Shown: piece by piece, positions 53,623 to 63,013 of the stretch
Numbering within the stretch: the stretch's first letter is position 1
How the letters are laid out: every line of letters starts with the position of its first letter
Assembly (NCBI GenBank): GCA_041741535.1
Contig: JBGSJV010000187.1
Coordinates: forward strand, 1 to 64,000
DNA length: 64,000 nt
Source: M30B19 sp041741535
Lineage (GTDB): Bacteria; Planctomycetota; Planctomycetia; Pirellulales; Pirellulaceae
Reading direction: 5' to 3'
Translations under genes and position numbers: made by a program
Notes under the pieces: model-generated
Told to the model about the DNA's origin: nothing
Database searches by the model: none
The model's input: only the letters and a program-made list of their open reading frames with translations

Positions 53623-54492
53623 GTGACTTTGGACTTGAATTGGATTCCGATCACGGACCCTAGCGACGCTCGCTTGGGTCCGTTTTTGCATTTGCCTCTG
53701 CGAAAAGCAACTGGAAGTTTTGCGAGTGGACCATTTGTCGGGGAAGGACGTTTGGTTGTTGAGCGATTGCTGCGTTGCCCGTACCGGCCAAGCGGACTTT
53801 TGGTGGCGGAAAGTAAAGTTGGATGGGCCGAGGCCACGATACGTGCCGTAGCCATCAATCGAAGTGAATTGGTCGCTCTGCCGATCTATGTGTTGCCAGA
53901 TGAAGCGTTGAATCGGGTGGTCGGTTTCGAATTCCACTCGGGGATCATGGGCAGCGGCGAGCGGTCCGTGCCGGCGATTCTACAACAGCAGATGACCGCT
54001 TGGTTTACGCCAAGATCCCAAGCACTTGGATCCTATGCACCGGGCAAGCGGGAAACCATCATCGTCTTACCTTCGATGAACTCCGCTGAGAATCTTGGTT
54101 CGATTATTCGCTCCGCACACGGACTAGGTGGTGCTGGCTTGATCTTATCAGCTCCGTCCGCCGACCATCTATCCCGCCGCGTCATCCGAGTTTCGATGGG
54201 GCACGCTTTAGCGTTTCCATGTTGGCGGACCGACGATTGGATGGGTGATTTGCAGCGACTACGCTTGGCCGGTTTTCGCTTGATTGGGATCGAGCATCAT
54301 GCTCGGATGAAGCCTTTAGCGTCGGCCCAGCGCTATGATCGACAGGCATTGATCTTCGGTAACGAGTTTGCCGGGTTGGATGACGCGACCTTGGCCTTGA
54401 TGGACGACATTGTCGGGATTGCCATGCACAACGCCGTCGATTCGCTAAACGTCGCGGTAACTGCCGCAATCACGTTGCATCATTTTGTTTGA
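53623..54492 (+). CDS. SpoU-family RNA 2'-O-methyltransferase
   Basis: The product has 289 residues. The three SpoU/TrmH motifs are visible in order: NSAENLGSIIRSAHGLG (about 147-163), LIFGNEFAGL (about 245-254) and IAMHNAVDSLNVAVTAAI (about 266-283). It should methylate a ribose in tRNA or rRNA using S-adenosylmethionine through the trefoil-knot fold. The target base cannot be deduced. The GTG start lies 4 bp after msrA, so the two are probably co-transcribed. The end overlaps the convergent retropepsin-like gene by 23 bp. Confidence 0.9.
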   Translation: MTLDLNWIPITDPSDARLGPFLHLPLRKATGSFASGPFVGEGRLVVERLLRCPYRPSGLLVAESKVGWAEATIRAVAINRSELVALPIYVLPDEALNRVVGFEFHSGIMGSGERSVPAILQQQMTAWFTPRSQALGSYAPGKRETIIVLPSMNSAENLGSIIRSAHGLGGAGLILSAPSADHLSRRVIRVSMGHALAFPCWRTDDWMGDLQRLRLAGFRLIGIEHHARMKPLASAQRYDRQALIFGNEFAGLDDATLALMDDIVGIAMHNAVDSLNVAVTAAITLHHFV

Positions 54493-55099
54493 GCTTATCT
54501 GCAAGTATCTTGATGGTGCCCTTTTTGGCCACAAACAACCGTTCTTCTGCAATATAGTATTCTGCCATTGCTTGGAAGTCCCGAGCTGCCAAGATTCCAA
54601 TTTTGCCACGTTGAAAGTCCTTCACCGAACTTGCAAGCTCGGCGCCGGCTGCAATGTTTCGTCTTACGACCAACGATTTCACCGCGCTGAAAAAGACCTT
54701 CCATTCGATCGTCTTTGCAGACGAGAAATTGACAATGCCTGCCTCGAGTGAATGATATGCCCCTGGCTGATCTTCACGTGGATCCAAAACCGGAAATCTA
54801 ACGTCAATTTTTCGAAGCACAGCCTTTATAGAACCTCGAATTGTCGAGACATCAAACGAATCCTCGCCACGATCGGCGCTCCCGGATTTAGATACAATTG
54901 ATGAATACAACGGCTGAGGAAGCAACGTAATGTCCGAACCTGTATCGAGAAGAAAAGGGGCGATTACCGACGCACCCCCCGTACCTCTAATCTTCAAAGT
55001 GATAAATGGCTTGGGAGTTCGAACTGATTTGGCTGTGCGATGCAACTTAACCCGATTCGCAATCATCGCACCATCAACTTCAGTGAACAATGGAAGCAT
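54470..55099 (-). CDS. Retropepsin-like aspartyl protease domain protein
   Basis: The product has 209 residues. FLLDTGSDITLLP places the catalytic DTGS at 52-55, as in single-domain retropepsin-like proteases that work as dimers. No membrane segment or signal is seen, so it is probably cytoplasmic. The gene and its upstream neighbour form a minus-strand pair with lower GC than the surroundings. Its 3' end overlaps the SpoU gene. Substrate unknown. Confidence 0.75.
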   Translation of the reverse strand: MLPLFTEVDGAMIANRVKLHRTAKSVRTPKPFITLKIRGTGGASVIAPFLLDTGSDITLLPQPLYSSIVSKSGSADRGEDSFDVSTIRGSIKAVLRKIDVRFPVLDPREDQPGAYHSLEAGIVNFSSAKTIEWKVFFSAVKSLVVRRNIAAGAELASSVKDFQRGKIGILAARDFQAMAEYYIAEERLFVAKKGTIKILADKLKQNDAT

Positions 55100-55182
55100 C
55101 TTGAACAGTCATTGGCTAAAGGATGCGAGAACTAGGCGAAAGAAATCGACGTCTTAGGAGAGAAAATTTCGCAAATTGTTCG

Positions 55183-56145
55183 TCAGTCGACGCAACCAAA
55201 ATAGACGATCCGAACATCCGACAATCTGTTGGGGTCAAGTGATTTTGTATGATTCGAAACAATATCAAAGTCGATGTCGTGCGCAATTATCTCGCGATGG
55301 TGTTTTCCCGTACCATCGGAATTACTAACCCGATATACGACATACTGGTCAGGAAACAACTCGAAATATTTCTTGTCCCATGTGGCCGAATCACAGATTT
55401 CATGCGTAACATCGACGGAAACCCGCGAACCAACAATGCTACTGCCACATTGTGGATCTTCAACTTTACTCAAATCGGCCGCATGATTTGATTCCAACAT
55501 TGTGGCGACATCCTGTCCAATTGATACCGGCGCGCATGAATGCAGCGATCGATGCGACTCCAACCATCTTTGGTAGGCTAGCTGAATATGTTTCGTGACC
55601 GCAAGATCAATTTCATCGGTTTTTCGAGCCTTGATAGCACCAATGATTGCGTAGTGCTCTTCATGAATGAGACGCATATCTTGCGAATTCCGCGGCATAC
55701 CATATCTCAATTCGACTGCTTCCAAAGCATCGACAATTAGCTTGGCCTCAGAAACTTCACCAAACTGCCCTAGCAACTTGTGAAATTCCATGTCGAGCGA
55801 GTTAAACTGCTCGGCAATTTGTCGATCAAAACATCGCCTTACCGCAATCGTTTCCATGCTCTCATATATGGCGTGCAACTTCTCCGGAAAGCTCTCATAC
55901 GACTGCGCAATTTGACAACAAGCAGCACACTCGAAACACGTTCGGGTCTGCAGCAACATGCTGATCACTTCAATTCTTTCAGAATGAATAATTTCAACGA
56001 ATGATTCAGCCAACCATTGAACGTTTTCCTCTTCCAACGCCTGCCTGAACGCGGAAAAGAGATCGGTACCTAAGATCGTTTTGGCTTTCCGAATAGCCGA
56101 GTCAATCGCCTTGTCCAACGTGATTTGCATATAAACTGTTCTCAA
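55183..56145 (-). CDS. FCD-like (GntR effector domain) protein without HTH
   Basis: The product has 320 residues. Residues about 90-220 show the all-helical pattern of the FCD effector domain of GntR regulators (LDMEFHKLLGQFGEVSEAKL, then EEHYAIIGAIKARKTDEIDL with spaced His residues that bind metal or ligand). The winged-helix DNA-binding domain expected in front is absent; the N-terminus instead has a short helical region and a CFECAACC cluster (about 70-77). The C-terminal 100 residues match nothing I know. It may be a degraded or repurposed regulator. Met6 is an alternative start. The region is relatively AT-rich. Confidence 0.58.
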   Translation of the reverse strand: MRTVYMQITLDKAIDSAIRKAKTILGTDLFSAFRQALEEENVQWLAESFVEIIHSERIEVISMLLQTRTCFECAACCQIAQSYESFPEKLHAIYESMETIAVRRCFDRQIAEQFNSLDMEFHKLLGQFGEVSEAKLIVDALEAVELRYGMPRNSQDMRLIHEEHYAIIGAIKARKTDEIDLAVTKHIQLAYQRWLESHRSLHSCAPVSIGQDVATMLESNHAADLSKVEDPQCGSSIVGSRVSVDVTHEICDSATWDKKYFELFPDQYVVYRVSNSDGTGKHHREIIAHDIDFDIVSNHTKSLDPNRLSDVRIVYFGCVD

Positions 56146-56363
56146 TAACCCCAGCAGAGTAAATCAACGAATGTCGAGCCGTTCCGAAGAGAATTCTCAA
56201 GAGCGACAATACATTTGAAGAATCCCTGGCAATTCTCATTGACTCTTCAAAATTATAGCTACCAAATAGACGATTACAACTCGCCGACAACATTCTCAAA
56301 ACATTTCCGATTTCCCCATGACTACTGCCTGAAACCACGAAGCCGTGCCCCCGGGCGAAGCGG

Positions 56364-56408
56364 ATATAAAAACAACCGCCCAGCGAAACTTGGTTCCACT
56401 GGGCGGTT
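56364..56408 (-). terminator. Rho-independent terminator of dnaK
   Basis: On the minus strand AACCGCCCAG and CTGGGCGGTT form a perfect 10-bp stem around a 15-nt loop, followed by GTTTTTAT. It lies 33 bp after the dnaK stop. Confidence 0.9.
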
Positions 56409-56440
56409 GCGTCAAATCGGACGGTTTAGCCGTTAGCCGC

Positions 56441-58357
56441 TTAGTCTTTTTTGACTTCGAATTCGGCGTCGATAGCTTCGTCGTCGGCTGGGCCGCTGGT
56501 TGTTGCACCGGCGGGCGCATCGGCCGGTTTATTCTTTTCCGCTTCGTACATCATCTTGCTCAGCGCTTGCTGGGCTTGCTCCAGTTCCGAAACGGCCGAC
56601 TTGATGGCATCCACTTGGTCACCTTTGGCAGCCGAGCGAACCTTTTGAATCGCCTTTTCCAGCGGATCCTTGTCCGATTCTTTCAACTTGTCGGCATGGT
56701 CCTTCATCAGCTTCTCGACTTGGTAACAAAGCTGATCGGCTTCGTTACGCGCGGTCGCCAATTCGAACTTGCGGCGATCTTCCTCGGCGTGGGCTTCCGC
56801 ATCCGTCTGCATCCGCTTGATTTCTTCGGGCGACAAACCGCTCGACTGCTGGATCTTGACGTTGGCTTCTTTGCCCGTGCCAAGGTCTTTGGCCGAAACG
56901 TTCAAAATACCGTTTTGGTCGATATCAAACGCGACCTCGATCTGCGGAACGCCACGTGGAGCAGGAGCAATCCCTTCCAAATTGAACCGATCCAACAAGC
57001 GGTTGTCGGAAGCCATCCGCCGTTCGCCCTGGAAGACTTGAATCGTGACGGCCGTTTGGTTGTCCGAGGCCGTACTGAAGGTTTGTGTCTTCTTGGTGGG
57101 AACGGTTGTGTTGCGTTCGACCAACGGAGTCATCACGCCACCTTCCGTTTCGATGCCCAACGTCAACGGCGTGACGTCCAACAGCAACACGTCGGTACGA
57201 TCACCGGCCAACACGCTACCTTGAATCGCAGCACCGATCGCCACGACTTCGTCCGGGTTCACGCCCTTGTGTGGATCGCGACCAAAGATGTCTTTGACCA
57301 TCTTTTGGACTTTGGGGATACGCGTCGAACCACCGACCAACACGACATCATCAATGTCGCCCGGCTTCATACCCGCATCTTTCATCGCTTGCTCGACGGG
57401 ACCACGGCAACGGCGCACCAAGTCGTCGGTTAGTTCTTCGAACTTGGCGCGAGTGATCGTCACTTGCAAGTGCTTGGGCCCAGAATTATCCTGCGCGATA
57501 AACGGCAAATTGATATCTGTTTGCGGCACAGACGACAGTTCCTTCTTGGCCTTTTCGCAAGCTTCTTGGAGTCGCTGCAAAGCCATTGTCTCCTTGCGGA
57601 GGTCGATCTTATTGTCGCGTTGGAATTCGCTGGCAACGTAATTGATCAAGACGTTGTCGAAGTCATCACCACCCAAGTGGGTATCGCCGCTGGTCGCGAT
57701 CACTTCGAAGACTTGTTTGCCATCTTCATTGTTGAGCTCGAGAATCGATACGTCGAAGGTTCCACCACCCAAGTCAAAGACCACGATTTTTTGCTCATTC
57801 TTTTTCTTGTCGATACCGTACGCCATCGCGGCCGCTGTCGGTTCGTTGATAATCCGAGCGACTTCCAAGCCCGCGATTTGGCCGGCATCTTTGGTCGCTT
57901 GACGCTGCGCATCGTTGAAGTACGCCGGAACCGTGATCACGGCTTTGTTGACTTTGTGGCCCAAGTAACTTTCGGCCGCTTCCTTTAACTTGATCAAGAC
58001 CTTGGCACTGACTTCTTGCGGCGTGTATTCCTTATCGCCGATTTGAATCTTGACGTAATTATCGGCCTTGCCCACAACTTTATAGGGCACCATCTTCTCT
58101 TCGGATTCAACTTCGGTATGACGACGGCCCATGAACCGCTTGACCGAATAAATCGTCCGAGTTGGATTGGTCACGGCCTGACGTCGAGCCGGGTCACCGA
58201 CCAAGATTTCGCCTTTTTCCGTGAACGCGACCACGCTGGGCGTCAAACGACTACCTTCGGGGTTCGGAATCACAGTCACTTCGGAACCTTCCATAATGGC
58301 GACCACCGAATTGGTCGTCCCCAGGTCGATGCCGATGATTTTTTCGCCTTGAGCCAT
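56441..58357 (-). CDS. dnaK: Molecular chaperone DnaK (Hsp70)
   Basis: ATP-driven chaperone that binds exposed hydrophobic peptides with DnaJ and GrpE. It has 638 residues, the standard length. The nucleotide-binding domain starts KIIGIDLGTTNSVVA; later DLGGGTFDVSILE and VGGSTRIPKVQ are present. The substrate-binding domain and helical lid follow, with the EFEVKKD end. I chose the ATG at 58357 because AAGGAG stands six bases upstream; the longer frame adds 57 residues without family support. No dnaJ or grpE is adjacent and I find no CIRCE operator upstream. Confidence 0.98.
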   Translation of the reverse strand: MAQGEKIIGIDLGTTNSVVAIMEGSEVTVIPNPEGSRLTPSVVAFTEKGEILVGDPARRQAVTNPTRTIYSVKRFMGRRHTEVESEEKMVPYKVVGKADNYVKIQIGDKEYTPQEVSAKVLIKLKEAAESYLGHKVNKAVITVPAYFNDAQRQATKDAGQIAGLEVARIINEPTAAAMAYGIDKKKNEQKIVVFDLGGGTFDVSILELNNEDGKQVFEVIATSGDTHLGGDDFDNVLINYVASEFQRDNKIDLRKETMALQRLQEACEKAKKELSSVPQTDINLPFIAQDNSGPKHLQVTITRAKFEELTDDLVRRCRGPVEQAMKDAGMKPGDIDDVVLVGGSTRIPKVQKMVKDIFGRDPHKGVNPDEVVAIGAAIQGSVLAGDRTDVLLLDVTPLTLGIETEGGVMTPLVERNTTVPTKKTQTFSTASDNQTAVTIQVFQGERRMASDNRLLDRFNLEGIAPAPRGVPQIEVAFDIDQNGILNVSAKDLGTGKEANVKIQQSSGLSPEEIKRMQTDAEAHAEEDRRKFELATARNEADQLCYQVEKLMKDHADKLKESDKDPLEKAIQKVRSAAKGDQVDAIKSAVSELEQAQQALSKMMYEAEKNKPADAPAGATTSGPADDEAIDAEFEVKKD

Positions 58358-58723
58358 TTTCTGCTCCTTGAAACTTTGGTTATGGATGTCCGTGCGCTCG
58401 GACAGGAGCACACTCTGGTCTTTGTGGGTTTGAGATTGTGGGTTGGTCACCCCTGGGGCGACCATCGCCGCAATCCTTTTACCGCTTGATGTTGGCGGCC
58501 TCTCGTCGAATAGCAAAACCAGTGCCAAACTAGCAAAAGCTTGCTTTTCTCGCTGTTCTAGAGGATATTGTCCGAGAATACGCGTTAGATCACGATGTTA
58601 CGGCCGCTGGGCAGGTATTGGTGGTTTCGATGTCGATGACATTTTGGCACCATCCGTTGTCGGACGACGAAAAATTGTGGACGGGTACCAGAACCCAACC
58701 ACGGTTGGCCACCGTAGCTGCGT
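58358..58723. other. Divergent intergenic region upstream of dnaK
   Basis: About 365 bp contain the dnaK leader and promoter. The stretch near 58530-58545 (AGCAAAAGCTTGCTTTT) is a small imperfect palindrome. There is no TTAGCACTC-type heat-shock operator and no convincing small gene. Confidence 0.5.
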
Positions 58724-60253
58724 TTGCCAAAAACTTGGACGGCAATCAATCGAGGCAAACTTGTGGGCTCAACCATTTCTAGCGGCGATTGGCTGAAGCA
58801 GCTTTGGGACCGGCTGCCTGAACGACTCCGCGCGCGAACTTGGCACGCTCCGTTGGAAGATTGGCTTCGATTATGGCCACAGGTTTCACTGGACCAATTC
58901 TGCCGGCCTTTGTCCGGCCGGGAACCCTTGGGACCGGAAGTCGCAAGCACAACCCGCTGGGTGGTCGCGGTTTTGCCGGAACCGATGTGGGCCCAGGGAT
59001 GGTCCAACTCCGCGACCGACCTGTTATTGTTGGCCAGCAGCCGCATCGGAAATTGGTCCGACCGACGCGACTTGGCCCCAGTCGTGCGGCGACTTCTGGC
59101 AAAATCTCCAACGACGGTCGGCGGCTTAGTGACGGGCGACGGAATGACCTGTCGCTCGCTGTCGATACATGCCAGCCACTACTTTGACCTTCCATGTTGG
59201 GAGTGGCTACCTGGCGAACAAAAAAGTTGGCGGAGCTGGCTCGATCAGGTCACCCACGTTTGCCAAGACAATTCACTGGGCACACGACATGCTCGCCTGT
59301 TTGTCATACCTTCGTTCGAACAGGATTCGCAGCCAACTCCCATCGCGGATCGTTTAGCCTTTGCATCGGCCAGACAGATCTTCATTCTCTCGCTCCGCAG
59401 CGGAGGCCACACATGGCAACTCGCCGAGGATGTGATGAAAAACGAAGCGGCGCCGGGCCGCGTGCAAATCTTCTTGCCACCACGGCGCGATGGTGAACCA
59501 AATTCGTGGTCGCAACATCGGCTGGCCGCACAGCAATTGATGGCGGCGGGAGTGGTTGGCTGGCACCTGGCTGCTCCAACGATCGATACCGAACGGGAAA
59601 CGCTCGAACAACACGCATTGTCACAGCCTTCCAATGGCTTCCTTGAGACGCGATCCTCGCAAGTTCAATGGCTTGAACCAGGATCGTCAACACAATTCCT
59701 CTCGCATCACACGCGGGCCAATCCCCAACAATGGCCCGAAGAAGTCGAGGGAGATTTCTGGTGGCGTTGGCTATCGGATGGGGCCAATGCTTGTTGGCCG
59801 TGGGAGACACTCTTGAGAATTGTGTGTCAGCAAAAACTGCGGGCCGGGCATCGCCTGATCCCGGGCCAACTGCCGGTCGTTTGCTTCAGTGGGCGTTGCC
59901 CCGTCGAAACCGCGGCATTGAGGACGTTTCGTCCCCATCTTCGGCGTTGGGATTACGAACCCTACGGTGTTGCTATCCAAAAATGGTGGCTAGAACAACA
60001 GGGAGCCCGGCCGGTCGAATACGTCGAACATGGTTCGCCAATACATCATTTCCAACAAATGCGCTACTCAAAGGGTTCCAACGCATCTCGCGTGGATTGG
60101 TCTTTGGAGCAAGAATATCGCTTCACGGGTGACCTGGACTTGCGAACGGTTCCCGGAGACGCGATGTTTTATTTCGTCCGAACGTCGTCGGAAGCCCAGC
60201 AACTTGCCGGCTACACGTCCAGCCCAGTGAAGTACCTGGAACGCGGATCTTAG
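58724..60253 (+). CDS. Hypothetical protein
   Basis: The product is up to 509 residues, Trp-rich, and has no signal peptide or clear membrane segment. I recognise no family. The C-terminal third (about 360-509) looks best conserved in style, with VVCFSGRCPVETAALRTF and a YEPYGVAIQKWWLEQQGA stretch typical of a compact alpha/beta domain. The start is uncertain: TTG at 58724 or GTG at 58763. The frame is long and its codon use fits the neighbours. Confidence 0.7.
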   Translation: MPKTWTAINRGKLVGSTISSGDWLKQLWDRLPERLRARTWHAPLEDWLRLWPQVSLDQFCRPLSGREPLGPEVASTTRWVVAVLPEPMWAQGWSNSATDLLLLASSRIGNWSDRRDLAPVVRRLLAKSPTTVGGLVTGDGMTCRSLSIHASHYFDLPCWEWLPGEQKSWRSWLDQVTHVCQDNSLGTRHARLFVIPSFEQDSQPTPIADRLAFASARQIFILSLRSGGHTWQLAEDVMKNEAAPGRVQIFLPPRRDGEPNSWSQHRLAAQQLMAAGVVGWHLAAPTIDTERETLEQHALSQPSNGFLETRSSQVQWLEPGSSTQFLSHHTRANPQQWPEEVEGDFWWRWLSDGANACWPWETLLRIVCQQKLRAGHRLIPGQLPVVCFSGRCPVETAALRTFRPHLRRWDYEPYGVAIQKWWLEQQGARPVEYVEHGSPIHHFQQMRYSKGSNASRVDWSLEQEYRFTGDLDLRTVPGDAMFYFVRTSSEAQQLAGYTSSPVKYLERGS

Positions 60254-60331
60254 CGCCGACTGCTGGCTCACGATGTTTGCCATTGCAACACCCGGTCGGA
60301 TTCTGAAACCAACAACCGAAGTAGCGTTACC

Positions 60332-61141
60332 ATGTCCAAGCCCAATTTGCCCAACGAATACTCAACCCCCGAATTCGTGAACTCACCGCAATCGCCGGCG
60401 ACCGGGCTGCGATATGGTGAAATGGTCTCGCATGTTTTTGAAAATCCCGATTGGTTTACGAACGTCCTGTTAGGAGGCGTGTGTTTTCTGATCCCCATCG
60501 TAGGCCCCATCGTCCTGTTGGGCTATCGCTACGAGGTCATTGATCATTGGAACAGATACTCCCAAGCGACCTATCCGAATTTTGACTTTAACAAGTTCGG
60601 TGAATATTTGAGCCGAGGGATCTGGCCCTTCTTGGTGTTGCTGGTAGGCAGCCTGTTGGTCATCCCACTGATGATCGTGTGCTACTTCGCTAGCGGAATG
60701 GTTTTTCTGTTTGCAGGTGCACTCGGACCGGAATTTGCCATAGTGGGAATCCTCCTCGCCTTTCTTGTGCTGTTCGGTGGAATCATTCTCTGCGCAGCGG
60801 TCTCGGGTTTGGTTCTGGTGCCCCTGGAGCTCAAGGCGGGAATGCAGCGAGATTTCGCAGCGGGGTTTGACATCAAGTTCATCTCCAACTTCATCGGTTT
60901 GACGTGGAAGGAGATCCTAATCGGATTTTTATTCCTCTACGTGGTCAACCTTGCCTTGAGTTTGGTCGGCATGTTGATACTTTGTGTTGGAGTCTACTTT
61001 ACGATGGCCGTGGCGATTATGGCTCAAACACATTTCGAGCATCAACTGTACTTGCTCTATTTGCAGCGCGGCGGGACTCCCATCCCCACACCAACCCAGA
61101 CCACGAGCCAAGCTCCGCAGCGCCCATCATCGGGTTGGTAG
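60332..61141 (+). CDS. DUF4013 multi-pass membrane protein
   Basis: The product has 269 residues. A polar N-terminus (1-40) is followed by about six hydrophobic segments and a Pro/Thr/Gln-rich tail (about 245-269). The layout, with WFTNVLLGGVCFLIPIVGPI early on and a paired second half, matches DUF4013 proteins, which are frequent in planctomycetes and some archaea and lack an assigned function. Confidence 0.82.
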   Translation: MSKPNLPNEYSTPEFVNSPQSPATGLRYGEMVSHVFENPDWFTNVLLGGVCFLIPIVGPIVLLGYRYEVIDHWNRYSQATYPNFDFNKFGEYLSRGIWPFLVLLVGSLLVIPLMIVCYFASGMVFLFAGALGPEFAIVGILLAFLVLFGGIILCAAVSGLVLVPLELKAGMQRDFAAGFDIKFISNFIGLTWKEILIGFLFLYVVNLALSLVGMLILCVGVYFTMAVAIMAQTHFEHQLYLLYLQRGGTPIPTPTQTTSQAPQRPSSGW

Positions 61142-61153
61142 CCCGTCGAGACA

Positions 61154-61453
61154 TTATCGACCTACAAGACCTGTCAGATTCGCGACCATGGCGAAGACAA
61201 GGCATAACGCCGCCAACGCACACGGGATGCCGGCCACAAGCAGTACGATTCCTAGAACGAATGCCGTATTGCCATCAACGACATTTCCCTTGAAGGTGAA
61301 TCGCCGATCTCTTACTCCGGCAATTCCCGCGGATATGAACCACCACGCAAAAAAGCAGAACATACCTGTCACAAGCAAGAAACCAACAACGCCTTGCGGC
61401 GCATTTCTGACTTGTGCAACCAACAGACTTGTCATTACAGACTGCATCAACAT
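61154..61453 (-). CDS. Small two- to three-helix membrane protein
   Basis: The product has 99 residues with hydrophobic segments at about 20-45 and 62-95. An AAGGG site precedes the ATG at good spacing, which supports a real gene. No family recognised. It is convergent with the DUF4013 gene, with a 12 bp gap. Confidence 0.62.
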   Translation of the reverse strand: MLMQSVMTSLLVAQVRNAPQGVVGFLLVTGMFCFFAWWFISAGIAGVRDRRFTFKGNVVDGNTAFVLGIVLLVAGIPCALAALCLVFAMVANLTGLVGR

Positions 61454-61594
61454 TGCTCACCCTTTGTTTATCAAGATGAAGTAAACAAAACTGCCCTGCC
61501 CTGCAACTCCATAGATTCGGTGCCGGGCAGCCGTTTACAAGACCTTCAAAGATAAGCCGTTCCAAAGCCCAAGGGAAGTCGGTACCGGGGTTGC

Positions 61595-62461
61595 CTAGCT
61601 CACCGATCGAGCTGGCTTGCGGAATTCGCGCCAAACGATACCGGGGAATACCCGCGCGTCGTGCCAATAGCGTTTCGCCAGTCGCTGTGGTTCACTGAGA
61701 AGTCGGTGGAGCCATTCCATTCGTAAAGCCTGAACCCACGCCGGCGCACGGCGCTTTTCACCCGCCAGAAAGTCGATCGTTGCCCCAACACATAAGGCGA
61801 CTCGGGCAACCAGACGATCTTGATGTTTCGCAACCCACAGCTCTTGTTTTGGCGCGCCCAATCCGACCACCAACACGTCGGGCGTCACGGCTTGAATCCG
61901 AGCTAAAATCTGCTCACATTCTGACTCGGATTTTTCGAAGCCCAAAGGTGGACTATAGGTGCCCACCACTTCCACACTAGGCCATTGTTGCTGCACGGAA
62001 GTCGCCGCTCGATCAGCAACCCCGGGTGCGGCCCCCAAAAAGTAAACTCTCAGCTTTCTCGTTGCCTCGTGTGAGCCACTTTCGTAATTCGCTTGAGTAC
62101 GACGAAAAATCTCCGGTACCAAGTCCGAACCCGGCACGCGTTCCGGCAGTGGCTTCCCTAGCCAGCCGGCCGCCGTCACCACGGGCCAGCCATCGGCCAA
62201 CACTAAACCAGCTTGGCGATACGCCTGCTGCAAGCCTTCGTTGGTTTGCAGCTGCACAATATGATCGACGTTCGGTGTAACGACGATTTGACACTTGGTC
62301 GGTGCCTCGAGCACCCAATCGAGAACTTGCGAAACCGCTTGTGACATCGTCAACGGATCAATCTCGATTCCAAACAACCGGGTACGACCGTGGGCCTTGG
62401 CCGCAGAACTCTCGCTCGCAAGGTCCAAGCTGCTGGGCGGCGTCTGAATCAAACTCAACAT
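61595..62461 (-). CDS. WecG/TagA/CpsF family glycosyltransferase
   Basis: A family-26 glycosyltransferase that transfers, for example, N-acetylmannosamine(-uronate) to a lipid-linked acceptor in wall or exopolysaccharide synthesis. It has 288 residues. TPNVDH (about 62-67) and LADGWPVV (about 88-95) hold the substrate-site residues including Asp66 and Asp90. PPLGFEKSE and VLVVGLGAPKQELW follow, all typical. The ATG at 62461 has an AAGAAG site; the frame extends 26 codons upstream without support. A polysaccharide deacetylase is encoded divergently about 550 bp away, which suggests a shared surface-polysaccharide role. Confidence 0.92.
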   Translation of the reverse strand: MLSLIQTPPSSLDLASESSAAKAHGRTRLFGIEIDPLTMSQAVSQVLDWVLEAPTKCQIVVTPNVDHIVQLQTNEGLQQAYRQAGLVLADGWPVVTAAGWLGKPLPERVPGSDLVPEIFRRTQANYESGSHEATRKLRVYFLGAAPGVADRAATSVQQQWPSVEVVGTYSPPLGFEKSESECEQILARIQAVTPDVLVVGLGAPKQELWVAKHQDRLVARVALCVGATIDFLAGEKRRAPAWVQALRMEWLHRLLSEPQRLAKRYWHDARVFPGIVWREFRKPARSVS

Positions 62462-63013
62462 GGTGTACTTCTTGTGGTCTTGTTGTTGGAGGGGTACAGG
62501 CGCTGGCCCATCGGTTGAGCGCTTCGCGGAACGAAACATTCACGAAAAGGGAGTTTGGCGCGACTCGCAAGTCGCAGAGCTTTGAATCATGAGTCGTTGC
62601 GTAACACAAAGGAATTCTCAATTCCAACGGGCCGGTCAAGCGACAGGCTGCACGCACCCCACATCACGTAAGCCGATACACGCAGCATGTAGGTCAAAGC
62701 TTGCAGAAGCATCGATCAGGAGGCGTCTTCAAATACGACGCCCGCAAACACAATGACCACAAGTGCGGATTTTATCGGTTCTTCCGCCCAAACTTTGCAC
62801 AGACCTCGACATCGACTCAGAGTTCTTTGGCAGTTCCGTTCCACCAATCTAGAGTTCACGACCGATCGCATGACACGTCGCGAGATTCCTCGAATCCGGA
62901 TGACTGGTCGGCGCTCGATTCCCTGAATCTTGAATAGCGATCCCCGAATTCCAGCACCGCCTGTTCACGCACGCGCCGTGCTAAATTGACTCGTTCCAGA
63001 AGTTTCGTTGCTC
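62462..63013. other. Divergent intergenic region
   Basis: About 550 bp lie between the glycosyltransferase and deacetylase genes. I see short open frames but none with a ribosome binding site and convincing composition. GGCGTC...GACGCC near 62722-62742 can form a weak hairpin. Confidence 0.5.

Noticed and set aside
56345..57433. 362-codon open frame on the plus strand
   Set aside because: It lies wholly antisense to dnaK, is Phe/Arg/Leu-rich and has no ribosome binding site; it is a mirror of dnaK codon use.
58358..58723. CIRCE heat-shock operator upstream of dnaK
   Set aside because: No TTAGCACTC-N9-GAGTGCTAA-like sequence was found; only an unrelated small palindrome.
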